The notes below the pieces were generated by a model that was given only the letters and a program-made list of their open reading frames with translations, ran no database searches and had not been told where the DNA came from. A stretch of DNA of 51,385 nucleotides, from contig FLMG01001771.1 of assembly GCA_900088475.1 (NCBI GenBank), positions 43,247 through 94,631 of the forward strand. Direction: 5' to 3'. Both the position numbers and the translations under genes were made by a program. Source of the DNA: Hyphochytrium catenoides. Lineage: Eukaryota; Sar; Hyphochytriomycetes; Hyphochytriales; Hyphochytriaceae. Each line of letters begins with the position of its first letter. Positions within the stretch are counted from its first letter, which is position 1. Positions 33,438-49,984 of this stretch are shown piece by piece.

Positions 33438-36270
33438 TTATTTCTTGTCATACACCTCCAAAACCTTTCCAATAGCAATTGTCCTCCCTTCATCACGAAG
33501 GGTGAAGCGACCTAGCTGTCGCATGTCCTCGAACTTTTCGACACAGAGCTTTTGCGGCATTTTCAGCCTGCACGTCACCCACGAGCCCTGCTTCACGTAG
33601 GTTGGGTTCTTCTTTACCTTCTCCTCACCAGTTTTCTTGTCCTTGGTGGTCTCAGAGATCAGCTTGGTGACCACGCACTCATCCGAAGCAGTATGAGCAT
33701 GAATAACCGACTTGTATCCAGCACTAAATATTGGCCGATGCTCCAAAAGTTCCACTAGAAAGAGCAGCGCCTTGAAGTGTGTCACTGCCGGACAAGGCTT
33801 GTCTACGTCACATAGTACGTAGCCCTTCTGGATATCTTCTAGGTTGCAACCTGAGAGTCTGAAGACTACATTCTCTCCAACCTTTGCCGTCTTAACGGGC
33901 TTGTCGTTGATAAGGATTTGCGAGATAGTGACAGTTACCCCCAAGGGCATCACCACCATTTTCTTTCCAGCATGAGCCACACCTGCCTCCACCTTTCCCA
34001 TAGCACAGACTCCTCTTTCTACGTAGCGGTCCAGGATGGGTACTCTGACTGGAGCGGTTGGGTCTCTGCCCACTATGGTCATCTGATCCAAGGTCTCTAG
34101 CAGAGACGGGCCTTGATACCAGGAGCACACATCTTTGGAGAGCTTCAGAAGGGCGATAGTAAGATTAGCATAGTTGAAAAACAGGGTGGGCTACTCTGGT
34201 GAGAGTCTAGGAGTGGCAGACCAGTGAAGAGCTTTGAAACAAGACGAGATACGATGCGTTTTTTTGGGGAGAGCCCCACAATAGTGACGGAAGAAAACGA
34301 ATGATAAGCGGAAGCTGAGGGAGAATGCCCAGTGGTAACTCACCCTATCCTTCACATTTTGCCCAGGCAATGCGGCTATGGGCATAAAAATGACATCACG
34401 CTTGACAGCATATCCGCAGCTCTGAAGATAAAGAGTAAAGGTGAACAGAAGAAATCCAAGCGTGACCCGCTAAAAGACAGGCAGACCTTGAGGAAGGGCG
34501 CAAGCTTCTTGTGACACTCGTCATAACGAGCCTGATCCCATAATACAGTCTTTTCGTCCATTTTGTTGATGACAACGATGAGTTTGTTCACACCAAGAGT
34601 CTAGCATGAAAGAAGCATGCGATAGTCAACGTGAGAGTCAGAGTGTGGTCCGTCGAGGGAAGAGGACAGCATTGAAACACTCGAAAGGAAAGCATATTGT
34701 TAAGCAGAGCACATGCGTACCCCCTACTGATACACTTGCAGCTTGTGGTATCGGCAAAGAAGAAAGGTACAAGCTGGGGAAATCGGCTCTACCTTGGCAA
34801 GCATCGCGTGCTCTCTAGTCTGACCACCCTTCTCAAAACCTGTCTCAAACTCTCCCTTTCTCGCAGAGATAACCAACACGCCAACATCAGCCTGGGCGGC
34901 TCCTGCAATCATGTTGGGCACATAGTTCTTGTGACCTGGGGCGTCCATAATGGTAAACCGCTTATTGCTTGTTTCAAGGTGAGCCCGTCCCACCTGGAAG
35001 AAAGAAACGTTATAACATGGAAAGAGGTAAAAGCCCACAAGGATGGATGAAAGACAATGGCGCCTGACATTGCTGAGGGGGGCTATTTGACTCACGGTGT
35101 TAGCGTTGTACCTACCTCTACTGTGATTCCCTTTGCCCTCTCTTCAGAGTTCGTGTCCATAATAAATGCCAAGAACCAGCTCTCTCTGTTCAGCTGTAAG
35201 GGGACGTAACAGTCATTAGGGGTTAGCGAAATATAGGGCAATGTAATAGGAGAAATAAAGGCAAAGTAGCATACCTGTTTGGCTTCTCTCTCAAAGCGCT
35301 CAATGGTTCTCTTGTCTACAGCTCCTGTGTGGTATAAGATACTACCGGACAAAGTTGACTTCCCGGCATCTGTGACATCAATAAAGGTCAGAGATAATGT
35401 CAGGAGATAGTGAGGGCATATTACGGAGATCGGCAACCAAGTGGTAGGAGGCTCTGCCAGGGCTCAGTATAACACTGAAGTACGGCATAGTACAATAGGT
35501 TGACTGCAGATGTAGAGCATGCACTACTGGACCCACCGACATGTCCGATGAAAACCAAGTTCAGATGCTCGCGAGGATCTTCTTCTTCAATCTCAACATC
35601 TTCCTCCACCTTTATAGTGCTTCCTGTTAGCGGCCTATAACACCAATCACTTCACGAATTACGCACTACTTTCGCACCTGACCATCCTCCTCTTCCAGCG
35701 CAGCACCCTCGAGCTCTTGGGTTAGATCTTCTACGCTGTCCTCTGCAGCCTTCTTAGGAGAAGGATTGACAGCTTTCTTTGGCGAGGGCTCCACAGCTTT
35801 AGGCTTCTGCTCATCTGTAGCAGGCGCTGGATCTGCTGGAGCCTTAGAAGCCTTTGGAGTCTCCGGTCTTGGGCTCGTTGCCTTGGGTCTAGGCGAAACC
35901 TCCTTTGGAGCCTTCTTGGGCGAGACTGGGGTAAGAGAACATACATATTCGTAAGGATGGGAGATCGAGCATTAAGCGACACGCATAGGAGTCATGCCTG
36001 GCGCTGCAGCGTGAGGTGGTGGTGCAGGTGGTGCTGGAGCAGCCGTTGCTGCAGGAGGGACCGGAGCCGGGGGCGCAAGAGATGCAGGTGGAGTCCATGC
36101 AGCAGCAGTGGGCTTAAACGTGAAGGTTTTCGCCTGTGGGTTGAACTTGAAGTTGCCCTGCTTCTGATCGTCTGTTGCAAGAATAGCGTGTTTAGTGTGA
36201 CAAGCATAGATGTGGCCAAGAAGGTGTAATGATCAGCAGTACCAGCGTGGTCTTCCCAGGAGTCTGCCAT
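33438..36270 (-). CDS. eRF3: translation termination factor eRF3 (Sup35-type GTPase)
   Basis: Ten exons in phase (minus order): 36270-36243, 36171-35983, 35925-35678, 35609-35537, 35369-35275, 35193-35116, 34993-34793, 34600-34487, 34421-34344, 34142-33438; 602 residues. The N-terminal region has [10 protein letters not shown], a PAM2-like motif for poly(A)-binding protein, then Ala/Pro- and Lys/Pro-rich repeats and an acidic linker. The GTPase domain has GHVDAGKST (177-185), [29 protein letters not shown] and [25 protein letters not shown] is the eRF3 form rather than HBS1 or EF-1-alpha. Beta-barrel domains end with [20 protein letters not shown]. With eRF1 it releases finished proteins at stop codons in the cytosol. 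No Gln/Asn-rich prion-like repeats are present. Confidence 0.95.
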
Positions 36271-37554
36271 TCTCCAACGCAGATACGCTATTAGGTCGCG
36301 ATGCACCTCCTCACTATTTTTCTGCTTCCAGCTTGCGAAGCTCTATATGATGAGGACTAGACTAGATTGTCTTTACCAGCCCTTTGCGTACCTAGATTAG
36401 CCTATACACTGCTTGGCTCTCGACCTCGCCGTTGGACCGCCGTCAGAATGAACTTGCGAATCTGCCTGATCTCCACTTTCCGATGCTTCTGCAATCTTCA
36501 TCAGCTTCGCTCTCTCACACTTTCTTTGGTTTACATGCTCTGCACCTACCCGCCGACACTAGAAACTACCTACCCACCCTTAGCACTCCGAGAACTTGTA
36601 ACTGGAACTGGAGAATATGGCTTAGCAGCTAGGGCTTTATTACCGTGGGCGCCTAGCGGAGGTGAGTGCTAGATAATCTCAAGGGCAAGATCGATACAAG
36701 AAAGGAGTCGATAATCGTATGATTGATCTTCTGCCTCATGATGTGATGGATCACCGGATTTATCCTTTTAGTTTTTCTAGAGGTTGAAGTTGCTGATGAA
36801 GCTTCTGATTGAGTGATGATGAAGGCTAGCTCCGCCCTCAGAGCATGGACATGAACATATAGTCACCGAAAGTGGTTGCATGGGTTCATTGATAGATAGC
36901 GCAGGTAGAGCTATCTTATTAGTTGCTTCCTCACCCTACTGTTACTGCTCGCACACTCATTTCTAAAGTGTTGCTCTCAGGTGGACGAGCCTAAGACTAG
37001 ATCTGAATCAACGAAGCTGACAAACTGCTTGGCGCGCTACAAAGTAGACGTAGAGTGCAGTCCAAACAAGCCTAATCGGCTGCGATACTTACGAGTGGCT
37101 GTAAATAAGGCTTGAGGGGCTCATAAATCGTAAATATTAGGATTGCCAATGGTGTTATGGCGGCTATGAAGTCGGGGGTGCTCGTCTAGCCGCTGGCCTT
37201 GCCATAAACAGCTCTAACGTTGGGGTAGCCACCGTCAAATACAGAGCGTAGCATGGACCTAAGGCATGCCTTGGTGAGATCTGCCAGTGAGAATGATGGG
37301 CTGATAGAAAGATTGCCTTAAAAAACATTACTTGGGACCATACAGGGCAGTCGCAGTTATGTACTCGTTAATCCCCCGACCACCGCCCACCGATGGTAAC
37401 CATTCGACGCCCTCAACCCAGTAGCCCTGTTTACAAGGATGAAGGCTGCAAAAGCAATGCGCTTGAGACATTGTTAACAATAACGATAGGCAAATAATAA
37501 TTATAGTATGAAGCACGCTAATGAAGACTTCGAGTAGAGGCACCGCCCAGTTCT
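36271..37554. other. intergenic
   Basis: Lies between the eRF3 start and the phosphomannomutase stop, both on the minus strand. A plus-strand open piece at about 36430-36630 (NELANLPDLHFPMLLQ) is mildly protein-like but isolated, so it is not called. No repeats of note. Confidence 0.4.
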
Positions 37555-38824
37555 TCATTGGCAAAGCTTCTTCAGCTCTGCGATCGTGTCGTGATAGGTA
37601 GTCACACTGTGCCCAATTGTCCTTTCCGAGGTATAGATCTCATAATCATTGCCTCCCTGCAAGACCGCAGCGTCAGGCAAGGCCCAATTATGTCAGGAGT
37701 ATATCCTTTAAGTCTAGAGCAACTATTTCGTACCTCAAAGGTCTTATCACCGAAAAAGTGGATCTCATCAAAGTCCTTCGGGTCTAGGTATCTTAGGCAG
37801 TATGTCTTATCCCAGCCCTGCTCGCCAGACACACACCCAGTCAGCCGCTATGAGAGGACACTCTCGACACAGTGCGACATGCTTACCTTAGGAAAGACAT
37901 CAAAAGAGATCTGCAGATCAAAGCAGGTTAGCTCATACGTGATTTGATACTAGCACTCACCAACCCGTACCTGGCCACCAATAGAGTACGTTAAGTTCAA
38001 ATGAGCGAACTTCGCTTGGAGCACGCTCACGAACTGCTTCCTTATGTTATGAACCTGTGTAAGGTTGGTCAGCTGCCAGGCAATGCAAGAGATACAACGA
38101 TAGGAGGAGGGAAAGGGGCACAGTCAAAGGGCTGACCTTGTCATATTTCTCATAATCATCTCTCTCCTGCTGATTGCAGTTCCGACCGATAGGAGACACG
38201 TTCAACATGCCCTTTCTGAACTCAATGAAGGTCCCCCTGAGGAGGATAATCAATAAGCAAACGCCTATGAAAGCCACATCGCCGTGCTTACCGCTTAATA
38301 GGAATATCGAGGTCAGCGATGTACTTGAGGCAAAAGTTGATAAGAGACTTGAGGTTATCTTCACCTAACTCGTCCTTGATGCTCTGAGCAGATAATCAAA
38401 CGTGAGTTCTGTGACGGTACTAGATATGGTGACGTTAGAAGGATCCTTACGGTCTCGCCAATGAGTTTGCCCTCCTTGTACGCCACGAGCCCGTTTTCAG
38501 CAAAATTATAGTCGAAGCTCTGGAGGGCTGGACAGAGGGTGAGCTTGGACGGCCATTGACGAGGGTCGCTCTCTAGAGTTGTATTACCGTCATTCCCCAG
38601 CTGTTCCACCTGCTTAACGAGGTCGGATCCCCCAACGACTCCAATTGATATATTCTTCCTTGCCTCGGCAAGCGCTTGCTTCATCTCAGGCTTGATAGAC
38701 TATATGGGAGAAGCAGAGTTAACTCCTTGGTAGGTCAGCAAGGCTCAAATCCAATTACCTGCCGAGGGACAGTTAGAGTCCCATCAACGTCAAAAAGAGC
38801 TAGGATTCTAGTGTTCTTCGTCAT
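37555..38824 (-). CDS. PMM: phosphomannomutase
   Basis: Nine exons in phase (minus order): 38824-38759, 38699-38588, 38527-38451, 38383-38292, 38236-38137, 38054-37971, 37910-37887, 37817-37734, 37656-37555; 246 residues, exactly the length of human PMM2. It is a HAD-superfamily enzyme that interconverts mannose-6-phosphate and mannose-1-phosphate for GDP-mannose, hence glycosylation. The catalytic DVDGTLT has its two aspartates at 12 and 14. [39 protein letters not shown] and [16 protein letters not shown] all match the family. Exon 7 is only 24 bases. The intron at 38587-38528 is 60 bases, in phase and free of stop codons, so an unspliced form would simply gain 20 residues after LGND. Confidence 0.96.
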
Positions 38825-38971
38825 GCTTCTCAAATGTAGCTGCGCGAGGGAGGGTATGCGACTGAGACTAGATCTGTTGTGCTTCAGAAGAGTGTTGAAT
38901 ATGTCAAAGTGTCCTACGTCAAGGAACTGTCCGCGTGCCACGTGACGCTTCGTGGCCACAGCTCTATTATA

Positions 38972-39588
38972 ATGCCTTCACTCCCTGTACCCTATTGTTG
39001 GGACCTCCAGCGCTCTTCTGCGTGGCTTCTTGGGGGGCTGGTCAGTGTTTGTGTGCATCTTGATAGTGCTGGATACATTGTTGAGCCAGTTCTGGATGAT
39101 GGATGGCTTCTCTTCCTCTCTACTGCGGCTGTAGAGCTGTTGGTGGCTTTCTCTTCATTTGTGCCGTTGGATGATTGTGAGATGATGGATCTTTGTCAGC
39201 ATAACTTGCTCAACTGGGTCAGGATGACCAGAGAACCTACTCCAGAAGACTGGCAGGTTACCGAGAGGGGTCACGTAGAGTAAACCAAAAGTGCTGACCC
39301 TATACGGAATATGTAGGATTAACTGAAGTGGATTACAAAATAGAGAAGTATATGTCCGGAATCCTTTGTGAGGTGATACAATCGACCAGCTCTTCCATTC
39401 ACTGGGCGCCACCCTTCCAGCGCCAAGTGCCGCAGCGTCTGGGTTGGTTCCTTCGACGAGTTGGCAGAACTCATTTGCAGCTCACTTTGTCATTGGTAGT
39501 GGCTGCGGCACGGGTAGAGTACGTCTGCATCCTTAGAAAATGTGGTAGAGAACGTGTGCCTGCCGGAATGTGTGGTAGGGGGTGCTAA
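38972..39588 (+). CDS. possible exons of an unidentified protein
   Basis: A plus-strand frame from the ATG at 38972 to a GTTACC donor after 39256 encodes 95 protein-like residues (DDGWLLFLSTAAVELLVAFS, NLLNWVRMTREPTPEDWQ). Another open piece, 39344-39588, contains QRQVPQRLGWFLRRVGR, and a third at 39545-39760 reads DIKQQYLAYLALSRHPLRLD. The exact joins are uncertain and no family is recognised. It would be divergent from phosphomannomutase, with about 150 bases between starts. Confidence 0.28.
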
Positions 39589-40350
39589 TCTTTATAAATC
39601 TTCCCACACCGACATCAAGCAGCAGTACCTAGCGTACTTAGCGTTGTCGAGACATCCTCTTCGCTTAGATATCTCAGCGGTGGCCTTTGTTCCCAAGCTA
39701 TGCTCTATGATAGCCATCATCGATTCCCAAAACATTTTTATGTTCTCTATGGCAGTCTAACTTGAAGGTGACCGCCGTGGCGTTGTGGGAAGGGTACCTT
39801 AGCTTAAATCTCTACCTTATCCTTTCGTCAATAGTCCAACGAGCAAAAGAAGCAACGTTTTAGTAATCTTCAATGAGCTCTTTTCGTTGAGCGTTACTAA
39901 GAGTTTCTTCATATGAACAGAGGTTTTGGAGCCCTTAACAGCTGCTATTCATGTCATCCCAGGGTTGTCGCCTGTTAGTTGCATTCTCGAGGCTCCTGAC
40001 CGGGTACAAGGCTTACAATGATACCAACCCAAAGCCGTCAAATTCCCAACCTCTATTTTCCGTAGACGTTGGGGCCCATGCTTTGGAAGATTAAATGTTA
40101 ATGGGACGTAGCAGCCTCGCCCTTTGTCAGTCATGGGATAGCGTGGAGCAGAAATGTTCTATTTTGAGGCGCCTGCCGTCCTGTTCTACATTCCCTTTGG
40201 CATCCATCTTTCCATGCATTATTCGTCGTTATACTCCCTCTATAGCTCACTGTCTTCAGGATTGGTAACAGTTATGGTGCTTGACCCATCGCTAATAGTG
40301 GCAGTATCGGCGCTTCCTCGCCATGACTGCAAGACCTCTTGCCGAAGACA

Positions 40351-40425
40351 NNNNNNNNNNNNNNNNNNNNNNNNNNNNNNNNNNNNNNNNNNNNNNNNNN
40401 NNNNNNNNNNNNNNNNNNNNNNNNN
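40351..40425. other. assembly gap (75 N)
   Basis: Seventy-five undetermined bases. Any feature crossing this point cannot be evaluated. Confidence 1.
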
Positions 40426-41272
40426 ACTCAGGGGAAGTGCAGGCATTTACACAGTTCGCACTCTCGTCCAATGGCAACTGCTGGCAAACATGTTGCTCAC
40501 AGGATCGCCGCTGTACCCTCCATTTCTGATCAATCTTTTTGGCAAGAACATAGCGTATTCTTAGAGTAGTAAGACTGCATTGATACGGAGGTACTTCTTA
40601 CCGCTTGGAATCTGCGATTCCTTGCATTTAGACAAAGGCTAGGTTGCGGGATCTCAAGGAGGAGAAGATAGCAGAAGAACAGCAGTGCTCTAAGCAGCGG
40701 CCATCCGGTGATCATCTGGCTAAGATCTGAGAACGAAGCTGAGCACTTCTGGCATAGTCGGGCAACCAGCAGCCAGGGCCTTCAAAGGCCTGACCTGATA
40801 TCTGGAGCTTAGCACGAAGAAGACTCGGTGTAGGTCCTAGCAGCAGTGGGGCTTTGCGTGCTGCATTGCTAAGCGGAACGTCATTTAGTATGGACGTCTA
40901 GAGAGCCAAGCAGCCCCAATCCTTTGAATTATCGTATGTCCTTTGTTCGGAGGACGCGTAGAGAAAGCAGGCAATGTGTCTTTGAGAAATAGCACTCATA
41001 GGTTCGGCGACAAATGATCTTCCAAGTAAAGATGCTAGACTACTAGGACAGAGTCATGCAGAAACAGAAGAATCTCATTCACCTCCATCATCAATCACAC
41101 TCTTGGGCGACTGGACCCAAGGGTTTTAAAAAAAAAAAGGTCTTCCGGTACTGGAAGATGGGCTTTCTACAAGGTGTCTACTAAAGTAAAGTAAAACGGT
41201 CCCAAAGTGCTGCGAATGTCCACAACCCGTATTACCCACTATTGTTGCCACCACCGCGTGTATGATCTATCT

Positions 41273-41344
41273 TTGATTATCCTTTGTTAGTTACCAGAGG
41301 TTTTGCTTCATTGATTATCCTTTGTTAGTTACCAGAGATTTTGC
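41273..41344. repeat. 34-bp direct repeat
   Basis: A unit starting TTGATTATCCTTTGTTAGTT occurs at 41273-41306 and again at 41311-41344 with one mismatch and a 4-base spacer, about 280 bases upstream of the MCM2 start codon. Confidence 0.9.
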
Positions 41345-41621
41345 GCCATTTATTGCAGTTTTGGCGGGAAGCTATGATCTGCAAAATAGAGAAAAATAGC
41401 ATATGCTGAACCTTTCCTCGCAAGCTGGCAGCGAGCTCTGAGACTGCTGGCTCATTGCCTCATCATGAAGGGCTTCCCATAAAGCTTCGCTCTATCCCTT
41501 GTCCATTGTAAAGAGCTGCTTTAACCCCGGAAAGTCTCTCCGGTCTAACGTCAAGTTCGAGCTACGAGGACCGTTGCGCTGCGCATAAAGGTCAGCCGTC
41601 AGGGAACCACATTGAGGAAAG

Positions 41622-46907
<5,286 letters not shown>

Positions 46908-47091
46908 GGAACTAAAGGTTGCCCATATGCCATAACAGAGACGAGCAGTTGCTCCCACACATCCAGGACCACCCGTGTGAGAGAGACATTGGAATGGAAG
47001 TAGGAGAGGGGAACGCCCATTATGTCGATATCGCGTCTGGGGTCATCAGAGTGCTCTACATGCTAACCTCCAGCGCTAATGTAACATAAAG

Positions 47092-49505
47092 TCACCATCC
47101 TACGTGACAGTAAGGATGGCTATCGTGCAACATTTTAGCATACAAAGCTGTCGTCGAGTTGTCCGTCACTCCCGCTAACGATATGAAGGTCAAGGGCTCC
47201 TTTCGATGCGAGAGAGCCTTGAAAGAGAGGAGAGACAGTCTGTTACACCCTCGAAGGTGCAAGGCATTCAGCTTTTGGCAGCCCTCTAACAGCCTCAGTA
47301 GGCCTGTGTCCGTGATGTTATAGCACATTGCCAGTGCCACAGACCGCAAATCGGGGCAGTTCAGAGCAAGAGAGAACAAGCTGTGGGCAGAGAGGAGACA
47401 GGGCCGATAAAAGACACGTGTAAGCGCAGATATATCTAGAAACTGGCAAGCCAAAGAGCGAAGAAAGAAGAAAAGAGATCCAGGAAAGCCCAGAGCCTTC
47501 ACACTGCAGCTTAAACGACAGGAGGGCAAGAGGAGAGCAAGGAATAGGAGATAGAGAGCAAATTCAGAGAACCGACAGCCTCTTCCATCGGAGTAGTCAC
47601 CTGTCATCGGTCAGTCTGGTACACACAGCGAGCCCCAGAGTTTTGAGCTTAGGTGTCCCCTTCGTTATATTATTGACATCCGCATCAGAAAGAGCAGAGC
47701 ATTGGTTTAATTGCAGCTCTTCCAAGTTCCCTCCGTGCTCGCCAATAAACGTGAAAGACTTGGATGTGAGGTGCAGCCCAGAGAGAGAGAGCAGCGAGAG
47801 CCGCAGATGGGAAGAGAGAAGCGCCAGTATGCCATCGTCCTTCACTCCCGTACATCCTCGCAGCAGGACACATTCTAGCTCTTGATACTGCTGATAGCGG
47901 CCTGAAGTTCATCAGCAATAGACGTCAGATCACCCAGTTACTTCTGACATAAGACCTTTGACCATTTCAGCTTCCTTGTCTTTTTTCCTTCTTCGACTTC
48001 TCACAAGGTCCCTCAGGCTCCTCCCACCTCTTCGCACTTGCTACCTCTTTCCCGCTTGACCATTAGGAACCTTAGCGGTTATATTGTGACCGACAATGGC
48101 TAGACCACGGAGATCACCTGTTACCTCTAGTAAGTTACTTACGAAGGGCCACCAGCGCTGCTGATGTTAGCTTCGGTAAGTTTGACAAGTCTAACCTCTG
48201 CAGCCTAGGAATGGACCGCGCCAGCGCCTCGATGGCTTGCGAGGTAACCTAAAGCAGTGTTTTATTGACAAGATTCGAAGGTAGAAAGACTCAGAGTATC
48301 TTTACCTTGAGACAGCGGTCGATGTTAAGATCTGTGAGGGCTGGACAGTGCCGTGCAAGATAAAAGATTGACTCGTTTGAGACTCGAGCACAGCGTGAGA
48401 CATTCAGACGGCGGAGATGCGGGCTTCGCAGGATAATCGGGATCAGACCCTAAGGGCAGAGCACAAGCATGTCACTGGTATGACCAGAAATGTAGAGAAG
48501 TGACCACACGACAAGAAGATTTTATTGGAGGCTGAACAGATTGGAGCCCGACTAGTAGGTTAGAAAGAATAAGGAACGATGTGACTTTGCGCATCTCTCA
48601 CCTCATCCGAAAGCCGAGTACATTGTGAGAGATCCAGGTCAATTATTGAGGTCAGGTTCTCTGACATAGCGTGAAACCCTACGTACAAATATCCAGGTTA
48701 GCAAGAGGGCGAAGGAATAGAGAGACACAGACACAGAGAAAGAAAGGAATATATTAGTAAGCCGCCCCTTAGCCATCTTTCCTGATTCAAAACTTACCTT
48801 CACTGCCCACACGATGGCTAGTCAGAGAGAAGGTCCTGAGGTTAGGACAACCCTTGCAAACAACGGAGAAAGAGTCGTTCTCCAGCGCTTTATTCTCCAG
48901 CTTCAGTTGCTCGAGCTGTGGTCCAAAACGAGAAACGACGCTGCACATGACGGAGAAGGAATAGGTGGAGGACCAACGCTTCAGCGACAACCACAATGCA
49001 GATTCAGAAACCACGACCATAGAGACAGGAGATCTAGTGTCACAACTGGACGACCAGACAGGCGCAGTCTGGAGATCGGAGAATGTTGAATGTTGGGCAA
49101 AGGGCAAGGTAGGTAGAGACAACCCAGAAAAGAAATAAGGAGTTATGGAAAGACAGCTACCCTGAAGTCCGACCTCTCTAAGAGCTCTCGATTGACCTTG
49201 ACACCGAAGAGACAGAGGCTCCTCATCTTGCTATGGAGTTTGACGTCTGGCGAGGTCTTTGGATCTTTCAAGCGGTTAATCTGTGACGGAGAGAGACAAA
49301 GCAAAGAGCAAGAGCAGCAAACGATAGGAAGGTTTAAATCAGAGAGTCTTTGGTCCAAAGCTCCTGTGTCGACCTACCGCATGCTGAAGCTGGAAGTGTC
49401 CGGTGCACCATGTCTATAGATGGTCAACGAGTGAGCAGATGGGCACGATAGGGTTAACAGAGCCAAAGAACGTTGCAAACAGAAAGAAATAGAGAAAGGG
49501 GAGAG

Positions 49506-49536
<31 letters not shown>

Positions 49537-49984
49537 TAGGAAGAAAGAAAGATAGAGCTCGAAAGAGAAAGAGAGACAGAAAGAAACAAAGAGAGAACAA
49601 CAAGGAGAGAGAGTCAAGAGAGAGAGAGTGTGTGTGAGAGAGAGAGACACATACAGAGGAGCGAGAGCGGCATGTAGAAGGAGGAGGCAAGCAAAGGGGC
49701 CCCCACAGTGTCCGTACCAAGTCTATCGTATCTTCCATTGCCACAGAGAGATCCGCCAGCCGATGCCACGCAGAGCATACGAGCGCAACTGTGGTCCATC
49801 GGATTTTCAGCGGGAGATAGCGGAAGAGATCCAACAGAAGACTTTCTATCTGAAGATCTCCCAGCCTAGCGCCCGGCGTCACAGCCTCGGCAGGCCGGGC
49901 AGCCCATGGCTCTGGGAGCTCCGGAGGACGAGTTAACTCTGAGCTACCTTCTTCAGGAGACGGCAAGCTGTTCTTTCTCGACAT
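47092..49984 (-). CDS. F-box/leucine-rich-repeat protein (FBXL type)
   Basis: Nine exons in phase (minus order): 49984-49718, 49413-49378, 49280-49161, 49068-48798, 48678-48602, 48449-48306, 48248-48143, 47901-47601, 47380-47092; 536 residues. The N-terminus is Pro/Glu-rich, followed by an F-box at about residues 45-80 (LLLDLFRYLPLKIRWTTVALVCSAWHRLA). The rest consists of cysteine-containing leucine-rich repeats such as IDLDLSQCTRLSDE, LRRLNVSRCARVSNES and LRSVALAMCYNITDTGL, the FBXL2/GRR1/AMN1 pattern. Family members are substrate adaptors of SCF ubiquitin ligases; the F-box binds Skp1 and the LRR arc binds the target. The target cannot be inferred. Exon 2 is only 36 bases and its phase fits. 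The first LRRs (exons 3-4) are irregular. Confidence 0.88.
49500..49660. repeat. GA-rich tract in F-box gene intron 1
   Basis: Long (GA)n and GAAA runs occupy most of the first intron of the F-box gene. On the coding (minus) strand this is a pyrimidine tract. Confidence 0.8.

Larger units (their letters stand above)
39761..41621. other. intergenic with assembly gap
   Basis: No gene recognised upstream of MCM2. It includes the unresolved bases at 40351-40425, a homopolymer A run near 41128 and the direct repeat at 41273. The MCM2 promoter should lie in its last few hundred bases. Confidence 0.4.

Noticed and set aside
39470-39520. VIGSGCGTGR in one frame near 39505, resembling a methyltransferase SAM-binding loop
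   Set aside because: The frame is open only briefly and neither flank shows the other methyltransferase motifs.
40690-40800. Faint resemblance to the internal promoter of a 5S rRNA gene (GATCTGAGAACGAAGCTGAGCA ... GTCGGGC)
   Set aside because: An insertion separates the blocks. The downstream box C and terminal stem could not be found, and there is no terminator T run at the right place.
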